A DNA stretch of 64,000 bases from the NCBI GenBank assembly GCA_963693305.1, contig OY855906.1, positions 10,586,102-10,650,101 of the forward strand. The letters are read 5' to 3'. This DNA comes from Meandrina meandrites. Lineage: Eukaryota > Cnidaria > Anthozoa > Scleractinia > Meandrinidae. The translations under genes and the position numbers were made by a program. Shown here one piece after another: positions 13,201 to 24,499 of the stretch. The notes beneath the pieces are model-generated. The model was not told where the DNA came from. It saw only the letters and a program-made list of their open reading frames with translations, and made no database searches. Within the stretch, counting starts at the first letter, position 1. Every line of letters starts with the position of its first letter.

Positions 13201-13240
13201 AAGCAAAGGAAGGCAAACTCTGCTTTTGAACGGCCATCAT
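7261..13240 (-). CDS. Gene D: type II membrane collagen-Ig-fibrinogen lectin-like protein
   Basis: Exons are 13039-13240, 11730-12395, 9002-9550 and 7261-7883; the joined frame is open for about 679 residues. Order: cytoplasmic start (MMAVQ), anchor, furin-type RNRR site, about 26 Gly-X-Y triplets, Ig1 (exon 2), Ig2 and Ig3 (exon 3), FReD (exon 4). The FReD keeps its four cysteines, the GGGWTVFQRR motif, a calcium-site-like DRDSD, and GAWWY followed by CH and SNLNG, typical of ficolin/tachylectin/FIBCD1-type domains. Known for that family: calcium-dependent binding of acetylated sugars. Inferred here: cell-surface or shed pattern recognition. Oddities: its TATA word is altered (TATCTAAATAG), it has a double Met start, and intron 2 is enlarged to 2.2 kb. 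Intron 3 holds a LINE fossil. Confidence 0.88.
8030..8940 (+). mobile_element. Decayed LINE fragment in gene D intron 3
   Basis: The plus strand encodes reverse transcriptase motifs GIPQGSILG and YADDT around 8455-8568, followed at once by a TAA stop at 8569-8571. The frame is broken elsewhere. The same fossil, including the same stop, is in gene B intron 3. It is a CR1/L2/Jockey-like non-LTR element judged by motif only. Confidence 0.75.
9890..11280. repeat. Extra sequence in gene D intron 2 with internal duplications
   Basis: This stretch is absent from the matching introns of genes B, C and A. It contains two copies of a block starting CTCAAAGCAAAATACTCCCG (about 10770 and 11077) and two of a block with CGCAACTTTTGT (about 10975 and 11119). 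It also has two adjacent 15-mers ACACCGTCCGACGGT at 10369-10383 and 10386-10400, each nearly palindromic. No coding potential was seen. It is probably an old transposon insertion, but its ends are not resolved. Confidence 0.5.
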
Positions 13241-13340
13241 TTCGATCGATGATTTGAACAATTCGACCAGGTTACAGCGCATCAACTCGTTATGTGATAT
13301 GAAGATCACGAGTGTGGGCTGTAACTTGCCAAACTGTCTG

Positions 13341-13349
13341 CTATTTAGA
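13341..13349 (-). promoter_or_regulatory. Altered TATA-like element of gene D
   Basis: At the position where genes A, B, C and E have TATAAATAG, gene D reads TCTAAATAG within TATCTAAATAG. The spacing to the ATG (13240) is about 100 bases, as in the other copies. The change would be expected to weaken a TATA-dependent promoter; that is an inference. Confidence 0.55.
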
Positions 13350-15604
13350 TACCAAAATATCAAATTTGTTTTGGATTTCAACTCCTATTGGTTTCAGTTT
13401 TGACATGTGAGTATGTGTTAAAAGACTTGGAATTTTCTAGAAAGAAAGAAAGTTGTTGGCATTTCCGGAGTACAGTGGGAAGTCATAGTTATGGCAGTAC
13501 AGTGTAGCTAGTTGTAAAGTTAATTCTTTAATAATATTCGCTTAGTTTTTTATTAATATTATTCTTTTTGGGGGTGTGGATGAAATAGTATGAAGTGGTT
13601 TTAGAGTAAGAATCAACTTTTCCGCAGAATGAGCTTTTTTTACTTAATCATCAGGACAACAAAGTTTAAATCCGTCTTGGCACATTCTAAAATTCGGTGC
13701 TTTCTAGAAACCAACGTTTACTTGTAAAACCAATTAGGGCCGTGATAAAACAAGGCACATTTATCTTGCTGATGTTATTTTGTCCGCTTTAGCCTTCTTT
13801 CACAATGATTCAAAATTGCTAGCTGAGGGTTTTAGTGTGGATGGAATGGAATGTCATGATCCCACATGCACCGATTCTTCATATATTCACACATCACGAA
13901 TCATCATCATGTATTATCACGCGATCATGTATGCTTAAGTAACGCGTCACGTGTAACCCTAACCCCTCTTTCGACCTTTAAAGTGAGACACAATAAACAA
14001 ATGTGACGAAACATAACGTGGAGAAGAGAAAACGCTGAATGAATGTTAATTCCAGGGTTAATTGGAAGCCACGAAAAGATAACTGACCAGTTGTGGAGAA
14101 CTGAAAGAAAACAACAAGGCATGAACATGTAAATGTAAAGAGAAGGCAACGACAATCTAAAATGTACCGGTAGTATTTCGCCTTCCTCTCCAAGGAGTGT
14201 AGTTATCCTTCCTATCTAGTTGTCAACGTCAGTTGACAGATACTGTTTGATCCGTTCACTCGTCGTCTGAGAAATATCAAACGTCAAACGTCAAATGCAC
14301 TACACTCGGCTTCAGCAGTGAATTTACTCTTATGAACGTTCAAGTTGACAATGGTGAAGCGCGCGAGGTTTATAAATAGAATGCAAATGATTATACCCCG
14401 CCACGAAGCTCAGACAACAAAAGCGTGTTCTGAAAGAATTAGATGGAATCTTGGGGAAGTTTTAGTTTCAAAAAGCGTTTAAGGAACACCCGCAGTTTGA
14501 CGTCACTCTCCGAGAGCGTTTCGCTATTAGCTTAGTATTTCGCTTGCTGGTCGACGCAGAGCAACATTCTTTAGAAACTTACCACTTCTGTAAGACAAAG
14601 AAAGCACAATCAATTGTTCATTGTTATTGTTCAACTGTTTAAAGCAAGCAGAAATACATCAGTTTCGTTAAGTTTTTATATCCCCCGTATGTAATAGCAA
14701 AACGCACGGTTTTGCGATGTAAGTTTGTAATTCGTAAAATGTACGTAATCTATAGACAGAGCATATTAATAAGCTCTATTCTTTAAAGCCTCTTCTATCC
14801 AGACACTCATTTTAAAGACAACATATGAACAGCAAAACGACTTTCTGGAGGAAATTGTATGTTTTGGAGTTATCCATCCAAAACATTTACGTTTTGTTAC
14901 TTAAATGTTTCTTTGTTTTTAACCATTAAACACCTGCATCTATTTTCATGTACCCTAGTTAATTTGAAGTACGGCCACTTCTCCACTGCAGATGATATAA
15001 TTCTGGCCTGCTTATCTCATTTTTTAAGACTTTTCAACTTGCTGATTGTTTTAGTCACTATCTCACGTTTATCCTTCTTCAGGAGGTGAAACTTGCAGGA
15101 ATTTGCTTCCCCCATTTACGGGTGTTAAAAATCATCCCAAAGACGGAAGAAGATCAAAAAGCCATGGGGACAAAAAACGACGAGATGAGCTAAGCTGTCT
15201 TAGAAGCACACCACATGTATATGTCTGCTGCTCCTGGACAAGTCTGAAAATATCATTTTCAAACTAAGCGATTGAAATTCTTTACAGTTATCACTGCAGC
15301 TTTCCAGAATTTCCGAAGATTACCGAAAATTTCATGAACGTTATCCAAACGGCTCTATAAATCAACTTCCTGGCATTTCTAAAGATTACCGAAGGATTCT
15401 GAAAATCTTTGAAATTTCTAATGCAAATCGGACGACCTGCTAAGGCTCATGTACTAGCAAGCCTCCTCTTAGCATACACATTTACAGGGCTGCGTACTAA
15501 TACATCATTCATGAAGTCGGCGAATGTATCACAGCACATCATTGATAGGAATTTTATAAAATTTTACTGTACGATTTAACGGCTACTTTGTGAATTGTAC
15601 TTAC

Positions 15605-15646
15605 CAGATATTTATCGACTGGATATTGCAACAACTCTGTTAAAAC
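15605..15646 (-). pseudogene. RMI1 exon 9 copy with intact splice sites
   Basis: A 42-base stretch on the minus strand has the same length as RMI1 exon 9, preceded by CTGCAG and followed by GTAAGT. It translates as VLTELLQYPVDKYL, against [14 protein letters not shown] in the real exon. No copies of exons 8 or 10 were seen beside it, so it is best read as a duplicated relic of RMI1, though it could be used as a cryptic exon. Confidence 0.75.
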
Positions 15647-16309
15647 CTGCAGGGCGTGACAACGACTCAGTTGAATGTTACGTCATTACCACAGACAAAG
15701 AGTGTTCCAATTCCAATCCCAGGGATCGGAGGAACTACACGGCTCACTGCAGGTGCCAGTGCTGAACTCAAATCACTGTAGCATGAAGACTAGGAGTAAT
15801 GCTAATCCGCCACAGATGAAATGCAAGCAAGTACATGACATGGTTACGCCCCCCCCCCCCCCCCCCACAAGGTTTTTTATTCTCATGCCCCACCCTCGAA
15901 AATGTAGGACTGTGAGCGTAACACAGCCGTTTAGTTTCTTTTTAACGGGGAACTATAGACAGAGAACACGGGTCTTCTTTGTCAGATCAGTAGACAGCGT
16001 TTTATTCTTCATCTCTGAACTGTTCAGCAACAGGAAACTAATTTTTAAACTGAAGCTGAAGCTTAACTTCACTCACATCGCGTCCACGCTCCTAGCTTTG
16101 CCGGTTATGAAGTTCATTCTATTCCAATTTACAAAAGGTGCTTAGAAAGTGGCGTCTTGGAGCGTAAAATACAGCTGAAAATACTCACGTAAAAAGTAAT
16201 TCAACTTTTTCAACGGGCATCGAACATGAATGAAACGGTTAAAGTATACCCCTTTAAATCGGCCGGTTTATCAATATTCAACCAGTAAGCTGCTTTATCA
16301 AATAGAAAC

Positions 16310-16760
16310 CAGGCCCGTAGCCAGGATTTTGCATGGCGGGTGCGCATGAGGGCCTCTGGCACTTAATCCCGAGCGCCATAGGTGCGAGAACGTAGGGGGT
16401 GTGAGGGTATCCTCCCCCAGGAAATTATGAAAAAAATAGGTTATCTTAGACAGCATTTCGTGTGTTTTGAAGACGGTTCGTTAGAAAACAAGGCAGGTAA
16501 AAGTGAAGGACATTAGGTGAGAATGTATCATTGAAATTAACCTAGAATCACACAATTTGGTCCAAAAAATACCACACGAATCTACAAATGGTGGACCTTC
16601 AACCCAAAGGACCATATTGAATGCAGATAGTCGAAGCACAGAAATACAATTCTCTTTATTTATTTATTTTGATATATATTTTTTTTGCAATAAACGGACT
16701 TCCAAGGCTCGTGAGGGGTGCGGACGCACCCATCGCACCTCCCCCCTCCCTACGGGCCAG
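16310..16760. mobile_element. 451-bp DNA transposon (non-autonomous), GAAAC target duplication
   Basis: The ends are CAGGCCCGTAG and, inverted, CTGGCCCGTAG. GAAAC flanks both sides (16305-16309 and 16761-16765). The matching place in the D/E spacer (6025-6029) has one GAAAC and no insert. No transposase frame is present. Confidence 0.85.
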
Positions 16761-17066
16761 GAAACACGATAAAACTCAACCAATCATAAACAGGTGATCC
16801 CAATAGATCACGGACCGACCGGTAATCAACCGCCTCAACTGACAACGGTTGAACAAATGTTCAATTGGGACACTTCAATCCAATCAAACAAAACCGGTCG
16901 CGGTTGAAATAGTTTAATACTGTTCTAGTAGAACACGACCTAAGTAACTAATAATTCGAACCCAAAGCCTAATGTCCCCTAAAATACAAGTTTAGTAAAA
17001 ATTCGTACGTTTTGGTACCAATCACTGCAGTGGCTGGACAGAATGCTTCGAAACCAAGACGATCGT

Positions 17067-17150
17067 GATTCTATTCTCTTAAGCAACACTAAGGAAACAA
17101 AACTTCATGATTCTATTCTCTTAAGCAACACTAAGGAAACAAAACTTCAT
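17067..17150. repeat. 42-bp perfect tandem duplication
   Basis: Two identical 42-base units lie back to back (17067-17108 and 17109-17150), each starting GATTCTATTCTC and ending AAACTTCAT. Other array units have one copy, so this is a recent local duplication. Confidence 0.9.
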
Positions 17151-17489
17151 TATGCCACTTGAGTAAATATTTTCGTGTAACTCGGTAAAAGTCGATTGTT
17201 CGTTTGTAACGGAAACTAAAGTTCCGCAGTTCTTTTAAGTGTACAACTAACGTACTTACGGTAAGAACATTTCCTCTACAAGTATTCACCGAAAAGTTAC
17301 TTAAATTATGTGAAAAATGTTTCTTTTATCTACGACATCTGCAAGCTCAACTACAAGTGCTTGGCAATAACATCATTGTTGACTTGAAATACACTCGTTA
17401 AATTTTTTTAACCTATCAGAGTAATCGGAAAAGCTAACAAGAGTTGTTTACGACAAGCGAAGGAAAAGATAACTCCGGGATACCTACAG

Positions 17490-17680
17490 TCGAATCTCCG
17501 CTAACGGACACTTCCCGTACACGCCTGTACATGGCACCTCCACTATAGACACTTTGTCATGTTCCCAGCAACATACAAACGCTGCATTTTTAACCTTCCG
17601 TAACCGGACACCTCTCCTTGGCGGACATTTTTTTAGTTCCCAGTGTGTCCCCGTACGGAAGGTCCTTCTGTACTTCACTA
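17490..17680. repeat. GGACACC / GTGTCC repeat family, copy 2
   Basis: It shares the words CGCTAACGGACACTTC, GGACACCTCTC, GGCGGACATTTTTT and GTGTCCCCGTACGG with the copies at 6740, 25808 and 36140. It lies in the same relative place in each array spacer, so it was part of the duplicated unit. Confidence 0.6.
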
Positions 17681-20452
17681 GGTGTCAATGATGGTTTATC
17701 AACAATAAGTACTTACGTTGGAAGAACACTAATATTTTCTCGTACTGCACGACCTAAACCGTGGGAAAGTTTGTGAAGAGCGAATAAGAGTGGTATTGGA
17801 GCTTTGTTTGCCCATACAGCAACCTTTAAAAAACATTATATCTTAAGCACAAATTTCTTTATGTATTTCATTTAACCACTCAAGCAGTGATAAAATATAC
17901 TTCACACAACCCTGTCCCGGCTACAATTCCAAGATGCTCAAGGTGAACAATCTACCTTGGCTAAAGTTACAACTTAGTAAAAAAATTGATGGTAAAGAGC
18001 AAGGTTCTTATAAAATGTTCCTTTACTAACATTCTAATTACTGCAAATCAGTGGGACGGCACTTTTCTTTGAAGACATAACAGTGCTGGGCAAGAACGCG
18101 TATGCGCTGCAGACTATGATGATGGCCTCAATTTCATTTCAGTGAATTTAAGTGAAAGAGAACCTCTGAAGCGTCCCCACCTGGCTCCTCGGTCAGCAGT
18201 TTTTTGTTCCAGATATTTTCCGTTTAGATTAGAGTCATGGCATGTGTCGTACCACCAAGCACCATTGTAATAGACCGCACAGTTGACACTGCTGTGCGGG
18301 TCATTATCTCTGTCTTTTGTGGTAAACGCCTTATTATTATGCCGTGTTAGTGAATCACCGGCGGTTCCTGAATATGAACCCACTGCAAGTCGATACTGCG
18401 CCTGCTCATCACCAATGTTGAACTTACCATATTTGGCATATGCTTTACCACCACTCCAGTCCTCCAGCTCCACTCGTAGAGTGCTGGATCTAGAGGCCGT
18501 CAGACGGTGGATCTTGTCGTTTCCTAACCAGAACTCACCAGTCAGCTGACCAAAGCCTGCTTTGTAGTCGTTCCATCCCCGGTAGAAGTTTACCGAACCA
18601 TCTCGTCTTCGCTGAAACACAGTCCAGCCTCCACCGTCGGTGTGCATGTCACAGTAGACATTGAAGTGTCCTCTACCGTCTGGGTTGACAGAATACACTC
18701 CACTCTGAGTATGGCCTGATTTTAATAACTCAGAACAATCTGACAAAGTAGAATGCATACCATTAACCTACTTTTCAGTTGAATTAATCATTAGGAATTG
18801 TTCAGATACACTGTGGTAAATGAGCTTAGTCTCAAATTGCTCGCAAATTATAACCGTACATTTTCGTTGTTTAGTTTCTATTGTGGAGCAAACTTCGTGG
18901 AGTTAATGCTTTTGAGATGAGCAGAATGAAGATATGTCCTTGGCATCAAGGGGATTTCAATTATTTATACCTCCCTTGTCTGAACATAGCGATTATTGAA
19001 TTAAACCAAGAATACTCTTTATCACGCTTCTTTCAAATTACTACAATTCCTTCAATTCAAGATCTGGGCAGTACCGAATAGAATCGCTATAGTGTTTAAA
19101 AATGTAAAACAAAATGTCGGACGCATGATTTGAGCAGAATTCCCTTTTATCCCTTTCTCTTTCTTCACTTCACTGATAACATACCTTTTAGTATCCTGAC
19201 GTCAACATAACTTATCGTCTCGATATCAAACACTCCTGCACTTGTAGCCACACAAATATAGTTCCCAGCATCCTCTTCTTTTAAATCTCTTATGACAAGC
19301 GCATCATTTGTCCTGTGACTCCTCCCCACGGGCAGCGCTGCTCCTTGTCTTTTCCAACTAATGACTGGTCGTGGATCACCGGTAGCGCTGCAGTTTAACG
19401 TCAAAGTGTCGCCAGTGGAAGCAAACACCTTTCCGGGCGGTTTAACGATGAACTTAGGAAGTGAAATCACAACTAACAGAGTTTTCCTTTCAACATTTCC
19501 TAACAGGTTCACTGCTGAACAGAAGTATGCGTCAGAGTCAACTTTACGGACATCTGAAATTTGCAAAGCAGTGGTGTTATACTGTGCCCTCCCCTGCGGT
19601 AACTGACCAGACAACTTCCTCCAGGTGACCACTGGTGCCGGGTATCCAGTCACGTGACATGTTGGTAAAGTGATGTTGCTTCCCTCAATGACGTGAAAAG
19701 GTCCCGGATGAAGGGAAACACGAGGATGAACTGCAATCAAGTGAACACCATTTAGCTTGATATTCATATTTCAAGGAAATTATTTCAATATCAATTTGAT
19801 AGCAGAATATACTTCTCGCAGTTTGAATGAAGTGTCCAATTTGTCGAATAAATCAAAATAAGAGGGTATTAAAAAGAATTGTCAAAAGCTTTCTTTCCAG
19901 TTTACATATCTTGTCATGAATCCTTGTTGTTCACTCTTCGCATTTAATGGCAACAATCCCTTCGCAGCTGTTGCTGAAATATATTTTCCTCGGGCAGTCA
20001 GTGTTTTCTGTTTCTTGTTCTCGGTTTGTAACCTCCACTGACAGAACGCAACTGCACTGCAAGTCATGTTGTGTTATATTTGTTTGTTTTCATCATTTTA
20101 CTTGTCATGTGAGGCGCTGAACTGCCGGATTGAGTGTTTGTGTGATGGCGTGATAGCTTTAAAGGTCTTTGAACATTCGGGTATTTAGGAACTTTTAGGC
20201 GATCTAGGTGATTGCGGAGATTGTAATCGAGAGAGTTCTTAGAACAACCGAGTGTTTTACAACGAGAGCTACGAATCAAGAAACCGGAACGCGAGTCCCT
20301 TTGTCGGCGTCAACCGTTTCCCACGCGACACCAATGTAAGAACAATATACTTCAATGAAGTGCAAGAGGATATATTGTTATTTATATTCCCTCAAAAACT
20401 TATCTGATGATTAGTTAAGTTATTTAAGAAATAACAATTATCAGAACCTTAC

Positions 20453-21104
20453 GATTGACTGTTAATCGCACCACTTCCCGTGTATTCCCCAGGATGTTTG
20501 CCGCTGAACACTGATACACACCCGAGTCGTTTCCGGTCACCTTCTTTAACTGGAACTTTCCTCCTGAAACCGCTGACTGAATGATTTCTGACTGATTGTC
20601 CAGTTTACTCCACACTACTGCAGGCTCAGGATTACCACTCGCTGAACACTGAAACGAGGCTGATCCCCCTTCATTCACTGTCAACGTCACAGGAGAAACC
20701 AAAACAGCAGGAAATGATATCGATTCACCAGGTTCTCCTTTAGTTCCCGGTATGCCTGTGGGTCCTGTCTCTCCTTTCTCACCGTTGGTTCCGGTCTCTC
20801 CTTTCAATCCCGCAGGTCCCATAATGCCTTGCTTGCCGCTCTTTCCTGGCGATCCCATAATACCTTTATCTCCTTTGTTTCCATTTCTTCCTCTTCGTCC
20901 CCTGACTCCCTTGTGTCCTCTTGGTCCAGGTGGGCCGGGAGGGCCTGGTGGACCTGACGAGCACGTGACATCCTTGGAGGGACAGAGATGCGACCTCAAC
21001 TCTGATAAAAGTTTGTTCATCGTTTCCGGCGTGCTTTTAATTTCTGTCCCGTTCTTCATGAGTTGAGTCTATTTGACGTCTGTTTCTGTGAAGTTTTTGA
21101 ATTT
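20453..21104 (-). other. Gene C exon 2 with 4-base insertion
   Basis: Alignment by eye with gene A puts the extra bases between ACT and the GGG of the following Gly codon, where C reads ACTCATGAAGAACGGG and A reads ACTGAGAATGGG. In the exon 1 frame this gives a TAA within ten codons. Exon length modulo 3 confirms the shift. Exon 2 of C otherwise groups with A, having the same short linker and one fewer Gly-X-Y triplet than B, D and E. Confidence 0.8.
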
Positions 21105-21383
21105 CTACCAACAAAAGGGAAATTGTACTTTACAACAAATTTCTTCTTACAAAAGGGAAAGCGGAACCATTTCTTTTCCGGATATGTGTCTTTGAAAGAG
21201 TTTATCTCGTCATATAAGGGAACCTCGCTTGCTTTTGAACGTCATGAAGTGAAAAAAATGTAACCCTACTGAGTGCGTTTTTTGTTAATTTTGCAAAACT
21301 CCAGCATACATTTAACACATAAGATTTTGTTTCATGTCAACGCTTTTCCCACAGCATCTTACATGTGTGCAATAAACTGATGT

Positions 21384-21560
21384 TGCCTGCGAACAGCCTC
21401 GCCATTGGGTCACATGTACGAGCGAAGCCACGAGAATGAGTTGGCGAGCAAAGTGAGCCGGTGGGGAGCCAGAGCGAGAATGTACTTAATGTCGCAGCTT
21501 AATTGCCGCTCACGCGTGTGAACCATGCTTGGCCCAAAAGTAAGCCTGCTCGCAGACCAA
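21384..21560. mobile_element. GCCTGC-ended insertion in gene C intron 1
   Basis: Ends TGCCTGCG and, inverted, GTCTGCGAGCAGGC enclose GC-richer sequence. The same insertion is at the same place in gene A intron 1 (about 42784-42944) and is missing from B, D and E. It marks A and C as sisters in this part of the gene. Confidence 0.65.
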
Positions 21561-22391
21561 CTTTGATGGAGAAAAGCTGTTACAACCGACTGTGAGATTC
21601 GTCGGGCTGTTTGTTCCTGATCATATAAAGACTGTCAAAGCCGACATGATTGAGCACAATTTTATCGAATCATTATTTTCTTCCCAAATTGTCTACATTT
21701 AGTTGAAAGGAACTTGACCTGCTAACCTCCAGTTTGTTTTCTACAGCACACAGGAAGCAGGAACCACGCGCAAAGGCAACATTGTACATTCATGCTGTAT
21801 TTTTTACTTATTTCTTTACTCGGTTAGATATTTCTATCAGGAACAAGTTGTGAATGTAGAAACATAAAAGGAACTTCTGGCTTGCATTTGTCTAAGGAAA
21901 ATGCCTGGTAACCTCCAGTTTATTGGCTACAGCACACAGCAAGCAGGAACAACACGCAAAAGTTAGATTAATTTGGTATTCTTTGGTTAACTCTTTACTC
22001 TTTCCTCCGGTTTTACATTTGTATCTTGACTAATTTTTGATTGTGAAAATATAAGGAACTTGTAGCTTGTATTTTTCTAAAGACCAACTTACCAGGAGCA
22101 TTCTTGATTATCTTAATGTCTGCGTCATCTGACTGCGGCTTGGCCTCCGCAACGTTTTCAAGAGCGCTGATTCTCTCCTTTTGCCCGTTCATCTCCAATT
22201 CGACTCGAATAAACCCGACGCAGTAAAACACAATAGACAAAACAGAAATGATGGAAGCAAAGGAAGGCAAACTCTGCTTTTGAGCGGCCATTTCGGTCGA
22301 TGTTTTGAACAATTCTACCAGGTTACAGCACGTCAACTCGTTATGTGATATCAAGATCACGAGTGAGGGCTGTAACTTGCCAAATTGTATG

Positions 22392-22400
22392 CTATTTATA
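22392..22400 (-). promoter_or_regulatory. TATA box of gene C
   Basis: TATAAATAG on the minus strand, about 100 bases before the ATG at 22291, as in genes A, B and E. The promoter therefore looks intact although the reading frame is broken. Confidence 0.65.
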
Positions 22401-23259
22401 TTCGTTTTTTATTCTTCTTTTGTGGGGGTGGGGATGAAATAGAATAAGTGGTTTACGAGCAAGAATCAACTTTACCGTAGAATGAGTTTTTTTTACTCAA
22501 TCATCAGGGCAACAAAGTTCAAATCCGCCTTGGCACATTCTAAAATTCGGTGCTTTTACAATTTCAACTGTAATACAAAAAGGAAAAACCTGCTAAGGTT
22601 CATGTGCTAGCTAGCGTCCTCTTACCGTACACATTTACAGGTGTTAAGACGGGGAATCAGCTACCGGGACTCTGGCTACCAACTTCTTCTTCTTTATTAA
22701 TTCGAACTACGTTGGTTTAACAACTAACTGCCGACTAACTACAACCTTGAAGGTGCGCCAATTATATAGCCAATATGTAGACATGTTTGTGTACAAATTT
22801 CGGTGACCTTGGAAAACTCGAGACGTACTAAAGAAAGCGAATACAAACAGACCTACAAGAAGAACCAACACAAGGAGAAAACGACCAATGACAAATTTGG
22901 AAGAACTTAAACTATATCAAACTTGAAACTAAAACAGGAACCTAACTGGTGGTCCAAACCAAGGTGAGCAAGAATCACCAAGTGCATTTACCGTGGGAAA
23001 GTATCCCTCAAATACAAACACTTGACTGAATAACCAACACAACCTAAACTTAGATATCTCCCGTGTGAGCTAAACCTTGAATAACCTTAAACTATAAACT
23101 TGAGCAACAAAGAAGGACTACATTTCCAAAGTACTAACCCAAACATGTCCACTGATGAAGAATATCTAACCGAGCCAAGGGCTCTTGAAAAACTAAGATA
23201 AACAACATTAAGACTCTGGGCGAGCTGGCGGGCGCTCAAATCATAAGACGGTATCCGGT

Positions 23260-23375
23260 CATTTGGTTCCATCGGCAGATCGTTCCAAAGAAAAGTTATT
23301 TCGTTCCACAAAAAAGTCATTTCGTTCCACGATATGGTTAGTTCGTTCCACGACATAGTCAGATCGTTCCACAAA
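23260..23375. repeat. Fragment of the TCGTTCCA-repeat element
   Basis: It carries GGTATCCGGTCA and then six spaced copies of CGTTCCA, each preceded by GTCA-, GTTA- or AGAT-like words. This matches one end of the inverted-repeat element in IFT88 intron 7 (60348-60933). Only one end is present here. Confidence 0.6.
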
Positions 23376-24104
23376 GTGTTAAAGTAGAAAAATATTAAAC
23401 AAAGTTACCTCATCTGATAACTTGCACATTCTATACGTGTAATTTTAATCCTCAAAATGGCGAAAGGAACAGCTTTGCAATGCTGCGCTCTCCCCAATCT
23501 CCCTGCTCGCGCTTTAAATATGGCTTCTTCCAGTGAAAAGCCAACGTAAAAGACTCTGTTAAAACGTGCGTGCCTTGAAACAGAGAAAACAATAACTAAA
23601 ACCAGAAGTCTTTCCTTTATTTACAGAATGAATACTTGAAGTAAATGAAAAATTCAAGTAAACGCGCGTGCTTTAATTAGCATTGAAGCAATACTGAAAC
23701 AGAGAAAACAATAGAATGAAAAAAGTCTCGGCTTCATCAGACTCAAAAAGGTTGAATAATAAACTAAAAACCTTGACAACTTCAAGCTATACACTTAGCT
23801 ACACTTTTAAAAGACATCAGAATTACTTAAAGTTGATAGAGCACATCATACGTGTAATGACGCGTGCGCAACGCAATTCTACTGTTGCGTACGGCGCGTG
23901 CAATGAGGGTCGTACAGGGGGGGGGGTCAAAAAATTACAAACAACTAGTCATGAAGTAAAATTACTCAGTTCTAAAATAATATCACGCTACATAACACAG
24001 GACCGCGTACATATTTATCAGGGATTTATCACAGGACATCGTTCAGAAGAATTTTATTAAATTGTACTGTACAATTTAACGGCTATTTTGTGAATTGTAC
24101 TTAC

Positions 24105-24499
24105 CCGATATTTATTATATGACCGTGTCTCATAAGGACTGGGAACTACTAAATTCGCGAATTTGGTTGGCTAAAATCGATATTGACCGCGGTCTAGATT
24201 TTCCCATCTAGACCGGCATCTAGACCGGTTGCACTTACGTTGAGAAGTTTAAAAACAAAAATGCAAAAACGTTGACTTGCTTCTGCTAAGAAGTAATAAA
24301 TGGAAGAATCAAAAGCTTGACGCGAAAGAAGTTAACAAGAACGAGCAAACTTTGGCAAATTTTCGTTCAGAGAAAGAGTACAGACCTCACTGCGTTCGGT
24401 CTGTACTCACGACCTCGGTCAAGATTCTCCCATACAGACATCCTGCTCGGTTAATAAGAGCTAATTATCGACTGGATATTGCAACAACTCTCTTAAAAC
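24105..24499 (-). pseudogene. RMI1 exon 9 relic split by an insertion
   Basis: The acceptor-side half lies at about 24469-24499 (after CTGCAG, beginning GTTTTAAGAGAG). The donor-side end, with GGTAAGT, lies near 24103-24115. Between them is the 349-bp insertion 24116-24464. Without the insert the order matches the copy at 15605-15646. Confidence 0.7.
24116..24464. mobile_element. 349-bp insertion with TTAT target duplication
   Basis: TTAT occurs on both sides (24112-24115 and 24465-24468), and array unit D has the uninterrupted site near 15607-15618. Inside are short inverted words such as TCTAGACCGG and a GTACAGACC/GGTCTGTAC hairpin. No protein is encoded. Confidence 0.75.

Larger units (their letters stand above)
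13360..18113. other. Spacer between genes C and D (array spacer unit)
   Basis: No gene supported. It carries the conserved upstream block of gene D, a TTCCGAAGAT-rich stretch at about 15305-15415, an RMI1 exon 9 copy at 15605-15646, a C-run near 15850-15867, a 451-bp insertion at 16310-16760, a 42-bp perfect tandem duplication at 17067-17150, and a GGACACC-type repeat at 17490-17680. Confidence 0.7.
18114..22291 (-). pseudogene. Gene C: frameshifted collagen-Ig-FReD family member
   Basis: Exons by homology are 22093-22291, 20453-21104, 19185-19730 and 18114-18739, all with usable splice sites. Exon 2 is 652 bases, four more than the same exon of gene A (648). The extra bases lie near 21055-21060, just after the furin-type RNRR site. 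They shift the frame, giving a stop before the collagen region. Downstream, the collagen, three Ig domains and the FReD remain open. The FReD keeps its four cysteines, DRDND and CH before DSNLNG. Translation from an internal ATG at 21059 would give a protein without a membrane anchor or signal. Gene C is probably a recent pseudogene; an assembly error at this spot is the main alternative. Confidence 0.72.
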
